NCBI RefSeq assembly: GCF_004193775.1
Contig: NC_041011.1
Coordinates: 17,317,173 to 17,381,172, forward strand
DNA length: 64,000 nt
Direction: 5' to 3'
Origin: Glycine soja
Lineage: Eukaryota > Streptophyta > Magnoliopsida > Fabales > Fabaceae
A model generated the notes under the pieces. The model was not told the DNA's origin and ran no database searches. It saw only the letters and a program-made list of their open reading frames with translations. Below are positions 58,591-64,000 of this stretch, one piece after another. Numbering within the stretch: position 1 is the stretch's first letter; each line of letters opens with the position of its first letter. The translations under genes and the position numbers were made by a program.

Positions 58591-58914
58591 CTATATAGTT
58601 GTTGTTTCGAGCAAATATGACAAATGAAATACTGAGCCCAAAAACAACAAAAGTAACCTTTTCATTGTTTTGGGTACAAATCTTTGAAAACAAAATATAA
58701 ACTAAAAATAATGTGACACTTTTGTAATTGTTTATGAACACAATAAATAAAACAGGAAATGTTTCTAAAAACAAATAGTAGCTCAATAATGACTAATGAG
58801 TAACCAAATTAGTTCAAATAGCTTCTAAGATTATTACAAAGTAAACTTTGACACTTACATTTTGAAGGTGAATTAGTGAGTTTGGGTGAATGTTTGCAAA
58901 CTTGATTTGGGTTA

Positions 58915-59999
58915 TGTCAGACCCTAATTTCATCAAGGTATAATGTTTTTATCATTCGAATATCATGTTTTGATCATTGTTAATCAAATTACGGTGTTTG
59001 GCACCAGTTGCAGCGCAAGGCCGAGGGGTCGCTCAGGGTTGATGTTTGATTGTCAGATCTGGAAATAAAAGCCATAAGGAAAGGGACAAAATGATCATTT
59101 TCTGGAACTTTCTAGACCTAAACTCACCCAGGCTGGCATCTGGCTCACCCGGACCATGGGAAAGCTTCAGCCTTAAGCAACTAGCTCGCCTGGGCGAGTT
59201 GATACCTTGAAGCCTAAGCAACTGGCTCGCCCGGGCGAGCTTCCCTTGCACCAAATGGATTTTTCTATAAATAACCATGTAGTGGGAGAGGTTAAGGGGG
59301 TTTTGGAACTGAAGAAAATAGAGGAAAAACAAAAAAGGAAAAGGATTAAAAGAAAAGTAAAGCCGAGGCGCTACAGAATCGCGACTTGGATCATTTCCTT
59401 CGCCATTTCTCTTGTGCCCTGCGCATCAATCGGTTAGTTTTTCTTAAGGATCGAGTGTAATCTTTGTACCCTTAGGTATCCCTCTTGATGTTATATATGT
59501 AGTCTTTTCTACCCAAATATCACTTGAGATCATTTCAAGGTCCAACGCCTTAACCACTCTTTGTTTGCAATTAAAATAAATCTTTAAACAAAAAACATAA
59601 AATCAATTCAACACCTAAACATTCTTACTTAAAGAACTACGTAGGTTTGAATTCCTCATTGCACCTTGGGATACGTAGGAGCAAGGGCAACCCCTTGTTA
59701 ATTCAAAATAATAATAATAATAATAATAATAAAAGGGAAAATATATAATTTTGAAGTCACGTTTTGCACATTCGATTAAAGGCTGTCGTCCCTTGTGACG
59801 AGCGCGTGGGTGCTAATACCTTCCTTATGCGTAAAAAACTCTCAAACCCTTCTTTTCAAAATTCGCAGACCTCTTTTTGGTTTTTCTAACGTTTTCCTCA
59901 AATAAATGTTGGTGGTGACTCACACTCGTTTTCTCCCTAGGAGACGAACGTGTTTTCTTTTATTTGCTTTCGCCATCTCGTCGCAAGTTAGGTTCGATA
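58915..59999 (+). repeat. 5' LTR of the Ty3 element (1085 bp)
   Basis: It begins TGTCAGACCC. The end GTTAGGTTCGATA aligns with the AGGTTGCGACA end of the solo LTR at 9980, with decay of the terminal CA context. It contains GGATACGTAGGAGCAAGGGC near 59670, a motif shared with that LTR, and an (AAT)n run near 59708-59732. Confidence 0.7.
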
Positions 60000-61348
60000 G
60001 ATTGCGACTCCACTAGGGACACGTTAGAGAGTTAAGTCATTTGATCGAGTGTGTAATTTTATCGTGACCTTTTATTTATTTATTTTTCCTTTCTCTTTAA
60101 TCCCTGCATTATGCTTATGTTTGTTAAAGTTTCATTCCATTACCGTTCATTTTGCAGTTTAGCTTTAAACTCATTTCCTTTATTTGTTGTTTCGCTCATG
60201 TTTGTATATAACCTTTGCTATGTTGTTACTTGTATCTTTGTATCTATTACCTTTGTAGTTAGAAATAAGTTGTGCCATTAAATCCTAGGATAGACAACAT
60301 GTGCTATACTTCTTGTATCTGTCTGGGAATTTTCTAGTTGTTTTGCAGGTGGGGTTGGGTAATTCTTAGGTTGCTTCATTCACACACGACACTCACTTTT
60401 TGCACACACTTTGAGATATTGGGCCCTATACCCGGGTCTATGTTAGCCATAGGGAATGGAGGTTGATTTATGGTCATGCAGGGTCTCCAACTCGCTTGCT
60501 AACAGTGAAGCCTCATCTAGTGTTTTCCTCTTTTGGTGATGCATTGTTGCTGGTAGTCCCTACCGCCACAGTGTTGTTACCTAAGAGGATGATATCTCTA
60601 GAGGCCGGTCAGGTTACATGAAACTACCCTTGGGAGTTGTCACTAGATAGTGAACTTTTGGATCCTATCCGTTAGGTTCCTGAATTAGGGACACAAAGCA
60701 AACTCATCATGTCTTGTTTTCTTGATCGCATCATGCATCTCTTCATGGCATCATAATGGACATATCATTCCCGCATTTATCATTTATCATATTCATGCAT
60801 TGCATTTGCGTAAGTCATTGCTTTGTCATACATATTCATTTAGCATGTTTTTGTTCAGCCAATTACATACATTCCGTTATCATCGTTCGAATGTTATGCA
60901 TATTCTTGCCGTATAGTTGCTCATGCCTTGCATTCCCTTCTTCATCGGCTAAAGTCACAATGAAGTAAGAAAAGGATTTTATCAAGTCAAGGCCAAAGTA
61001 TGGAAGTAACCAACTTGCAAAAGTTGGGGCAGAAGATGGGTCGAGTTTACATAGCTTCTTTGACTACTGCCAACACATGATTGAGTTAATAACTTACAAA
61101 ATTTGGAACCGTTGATGTGTCCATGTTTTATTTTCAGTTGCATTTTGACTCTGACGAGATTTAATGAAAATTATAGTTGATTCGACCCTATGTTCTACTG
61201 AATATCCTGTTTAAAATTCACAATACTTCAGCAACATATCATTCACATGCATTCATACTTGTTTGTCTTTCCACATTGGTTGCATTGCTCATTGCATTTT
61301 TTCTTTGAAATTGGAATCGTAATCATTGTAACCAAAGAGAAAGATCAC
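60000..61348 (+). other. Leader of the Ty3 element; no gene seen
   Basis: Non-coding, between primer site and gag. Short open frames here have no recognisable content. Confidence 0.55.
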
Positions 61349-63206
61349 ACTTTATGACACCCTTACCAAACGCGTGCCAAGGCCAGAATAATAAGTGAAA
61401 TCGAAGAAGTACATGAACAAATGAAGGCTGATATGGAGGCCATGAAGGAACAGATGACGACAATGATGGAAGCAATGATGAACATGAGGAAGATGATGGA
61501 GGATAACACTGCTATAGTTGTTGATGCGAGTACTTCTATTGAGATGGACCTGATTCACCCGACTGGTTTTAATCAAGTGAATCATCCAGTCTCAGATGTA
61601 GTAGGTCAAGGAGATGAGGTAACAAAAAATGCATACGGGCCTCATCATGTTCAGGTTCAGAGCAAGCATTCCTTCCCACCATATAGGTTGCCTCCTAATT
61701 ATACATCGCCCACTGTGGTATATGTTTCTGGTGAGAATATCAGCAATTCTTTACCCATAATCATTAAGAATTAAGAACCCCAATCTGATCATGCATATGT
61801 CTCTCAACCCATGGGGGAAACATGTGAAGTTCCCCAAGACCGATCACACCCTGGCTGGGTTCGGGGTTTATCCAGGATATACCACTGAAGGGCAGGCATT
61901 TTCTGGCATTCCTGTGCTGAACGCTCCCGGAATATCTCAATATCGCCCTTATCACAACCCTTGCATTTTGTAAGGGGAGAGAGGCCTTCCACAGTACTTG
62001 AGAAGGAAAGGATTGAGCATATGGAGGAGAGGCTACGCGCCATTGAAGGAGGAGGAAATTATGCCTTTGTTGACATGGCAGAGTTGTGCTTGGTACCCGA
62101 CGTGGTTATTCCTCCAAAGTTCAAGGTGCTAAATTTTGATAAGTACAAGGGAACCACTTGCCCAAAGAATCACCTGAAAATGTATTGTAGGAAGATGGGG
62201 GCGTATGCGAAAGATGAAAAGTTGTTGATGTGTTTCTTCCAGGAGAGTCTTGTTGGGGCAGCTATTACCTGGTACACTAACCTGGAACCTTCCCGAGTCC
62301 ATTCTTGGAAGGACCTAATGGATGTTTTCATTAGGCAGTATCAGTATAACTCTGACATGGCTCTAGATAGAATGCAACTATAGAATATGTGCAAGAAAGA
62401 CAATGAATCTTTCAAAGAATACGCTCAAAGGTGGAGAGATTTGGAAACTCAAGTAGTGCCCCGATGATGGAGAAGGAGATGATAACAATGATAGTGGACA
62501 CGTTGCCAGTGTTTTACTATGAGAAGATGGTAGGTTCCATGCCTTTAAGTTTTGCAGATTTAGTTTTTGCTGGCGAGAGGATTGAAGTGGGTCTGAGAAG
62601 AAGGAAATTTGATTATGATGCTACTGCGAGTTCTAGTAATAGAAGACCTGAGATGAGTGGAGGGAATAAAAATGAGGGAGAAACCCATGTTGTGACTGTC
62701 GTTCCTACATAGCCAAATTCCCACTAGCCCCTTTAAATCCCATGTACCAATATCCTCCCCAACAATATCAATACTCAGCCAATATCAGTCCTTCCCATTA
62801 CTCACCACCCTACCAACCAAGAACACCCAATCATCCACAAAGGCCACCCCTAAATCGGCCACAAAATCCACCTGTTGCACATCTAAGACCAAACACCACC
62901 CCTAATTCCAATCAAAACACAAACCAGGGAAAGAACCTTCTAGAAAAGAAGCCTGTAGAATTTACCCTAATTCCAGTGTCGTATGCTAACTTACTCTCGT
63001 ATCTGCTCGATAATGCAATGGTAGTCGTGAGCCCATCAAAGATTCCTCAACCTCCATTTCCCAGAGGATACAACTCCAATGTGACAAGTGCTTATCATGG
63101 GGGAGTTCTGGGGCATTCCATTGAGCATTGTATGACCCTGAAACATAAGGTGCAAAGTCTGATCGATGCAGGCTGGCTGAGATTTGAGGAGGAGAATTTC
63201 TTGTGA
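61349..63206 (+). pseudogene. gag of a Tat/Ogre-like Ty3 element, broken in several places
   Basis: The N-terminal part is a methionine/glutamate-rich coiled-coil-like segment (about 61380-61500: EVHEQMKADMEAMKEQM). The middle is a retrotransposon gag domain (FKVLNFDKYKGTTCPKNHLK near 62120; FFQESLVGAAITWYTNLEPS near 62235; DLMDVFIRQYQYNSDMA to 62365). The C-terminal part has a proline/asparagine-rich linker (62740-62930) and a degenerate zinc-knuckle-like GHSIEHCMTLKHKVQSLIDAGWL (63112-63180; longer than shown motifs usually are). Frame changes or stops at about 61774, 61960, 62383 and 62712 separate the pieces. It would have formed the particle coat; it is inactive. Confidence 0.8.
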
Positions 63207-63258
63207 ATTCTGATGTCGTCAATCGATATTATGCATGATGCTTAGGGCAATTTGAAAG

Positions 63259-64000
63259 TGTTGGACAAGTGGCCTCAATAACTTAAGAGGGGGGTGAATT
63301 AAGTTTCAAAATTTTCCCACTAACAAATTTTAACCCCCTTTTAAATGATATATGATAGGCTCAGAATACAAAAGAAGAAGAAGAAGCAATCAATTTAATA
63401 ATGTTCTTTTAAATGCGCAAGACAAAGTAAACTGCAATAAAATAACTGAGATAAGGGAAGAGAGAATTACAAACTTTCTTTATCCTGGTTCGACCACTTC
63501 CCATGCCTACGTCTAGCCCTCAAGCAACCCACTTGAGATTTTCCACTATCTCTGTAAATCCTTTACAAACTTTGAACACACCTTGGAATCCCTCACCCTT
63601 GTGTTCAATTGATTTGAAAGTGATTGAGCAATAGCTGTTTAGAGAGCATTTGACAATTAAGTTCTCTTTTTAAATCTCTCTCTTACTTTTCAAAGTCAGA
63701 CACACATATATATAGGCCCATTGTGCCTTTTCAAAATGGTTTGAAGAGATGTGTCTTTTCAAAAAAGCTTTTCTGAAATTTTCTCACTAGTAATCGATTA
63801 CAGAATTTTGGTAATCAATTACACAGTTATATTTCTGAAGAGTCATGACTTTGCAAAGGTTTTTTTTAATCTCTTCACTGGTAATCGATTACAAGATTCT
63901 AGTAATCGATTACACATATCAAAATTCAGATAGTTTTGTATCGTTAGTAAAAAAATATGTTCACAAGCTCTCTGGTAATCGATTACACAGTCTGATAATG
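63259..64000 (+). repeat. LTR of another retrotransposon, truncated by window end
   Basis: It starts TGTTGGACAAGTGGCCTCAA directly after the broken gag region and has no coding frame. It contains at least four GTAATCGATTAC palindromes plus a variant from 63788 to 63985. The look is that of LTRs of large copia elements in soybean, but the family is not established. Orientation and the left edge rest on the TG start. Confidence 0.5.

Larger units (their letters stand above)
58915..63258 (+). mobile_element. 5' part of a Ty3 retrotransposon (Tat/Ogre-like), truncated
   Basis: Order: LTR (58915-59999), a primer-site-like stretch GATTGCGACTCCACTAGGG at 60000, a leader of about 1.3 kb, then broken gag to 63206. 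Pol and the 3' LTR are absent because another LTR begins at 63259. The LTR start TGTCAGACCCTAATTTC is a relative of the starts at 355 and 7825. Lineage inferred from the Gag style only. Confidence 0.75.

Noticed and set aside
60722..60968. Short histidine/isoleucine-rich frames in the Ty3 leader
   Set aside because: Two overlapping frames in a non-coding leader of a retrotransposon, with no family features.

Overview
This is plant nuclear DNA, AT-rich and intron-bearing, most likely from a legume close to soybean (Glycine). The reasons are the two recognisable single-copy host genes, the LTR retrotransposon families, and a tRNA-derived SINE resembling the plant Au family. The species call is an inference from sequence character; no database was searched.

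Host genes. A 14-exon plus-strand gene (22728-37018) encodes a type II membrane GT47 exostosin-family glycosyltransferase with EGF-like cysteine-rich modules, resembling the Arabidopsis ExAD arabinosyltransferase. Facing it is a minus-strand, intronless DREB2F-like AP2/ERF transcription factor gene (46927-47886). As I recall, the Arabidopsis counterparts (At3g57630 and At3g57600) are also near neighbours, so the pair looks like conserved microsynteny. An RPA1-like gene (11548-17806) and an unrecognised minus-strand gene (about 51266-58590) are present only as broken relics.

Transposons by region. 1-6064: an LTR end, then a degenerate Athila-like Ty3 element with gag-protease, a long leader, a primer site and a 5' LTR. 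7825-9980: solo LTR with TSD CCAAT. 14777-17693: solo LTR with TSD TCTCC, inside exon 1 of the RPA1-like gene. 19905-20518: LINE reverse transcriptase fragment. Intron 2 of the GT47 gene holds a decayed Ty1/copia relic. Its intron 4 holds a complete, young chromodomain Ty3 element (27133-32327, TSD AAAAG). Its intron 11 holds a Stowaway-like MITE. 39256-39412: SINE with a 15-bp TSD. 40139-46576: complete but dead Ty1/copia element (TSD AGAAC). 50477-50735: foldback element. 51611-51967: hAT-type MITE. 52170-58293: solo LTR of the same family as 14777-17693, itself carrying a 3.4-kb hAT transposon (54681-58125). 58915-63258: 5' part of another Ty3 element with broken gag, cut off by a further LTR from 63259 to the window end.

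The window therefore reads as two conserved genes in a bed of nested insertions. Target-site duplications, and reading frames that rejoin once insertions are removed, let much of the insertion order be worked out. I see no coding cassette that looks like a new multi-gene system. The most informative signals are the nested insertion history, the insert-loaded introns of the GT47 gene, the templated repair scar in the copia integrase, and the unidentified gene relic.
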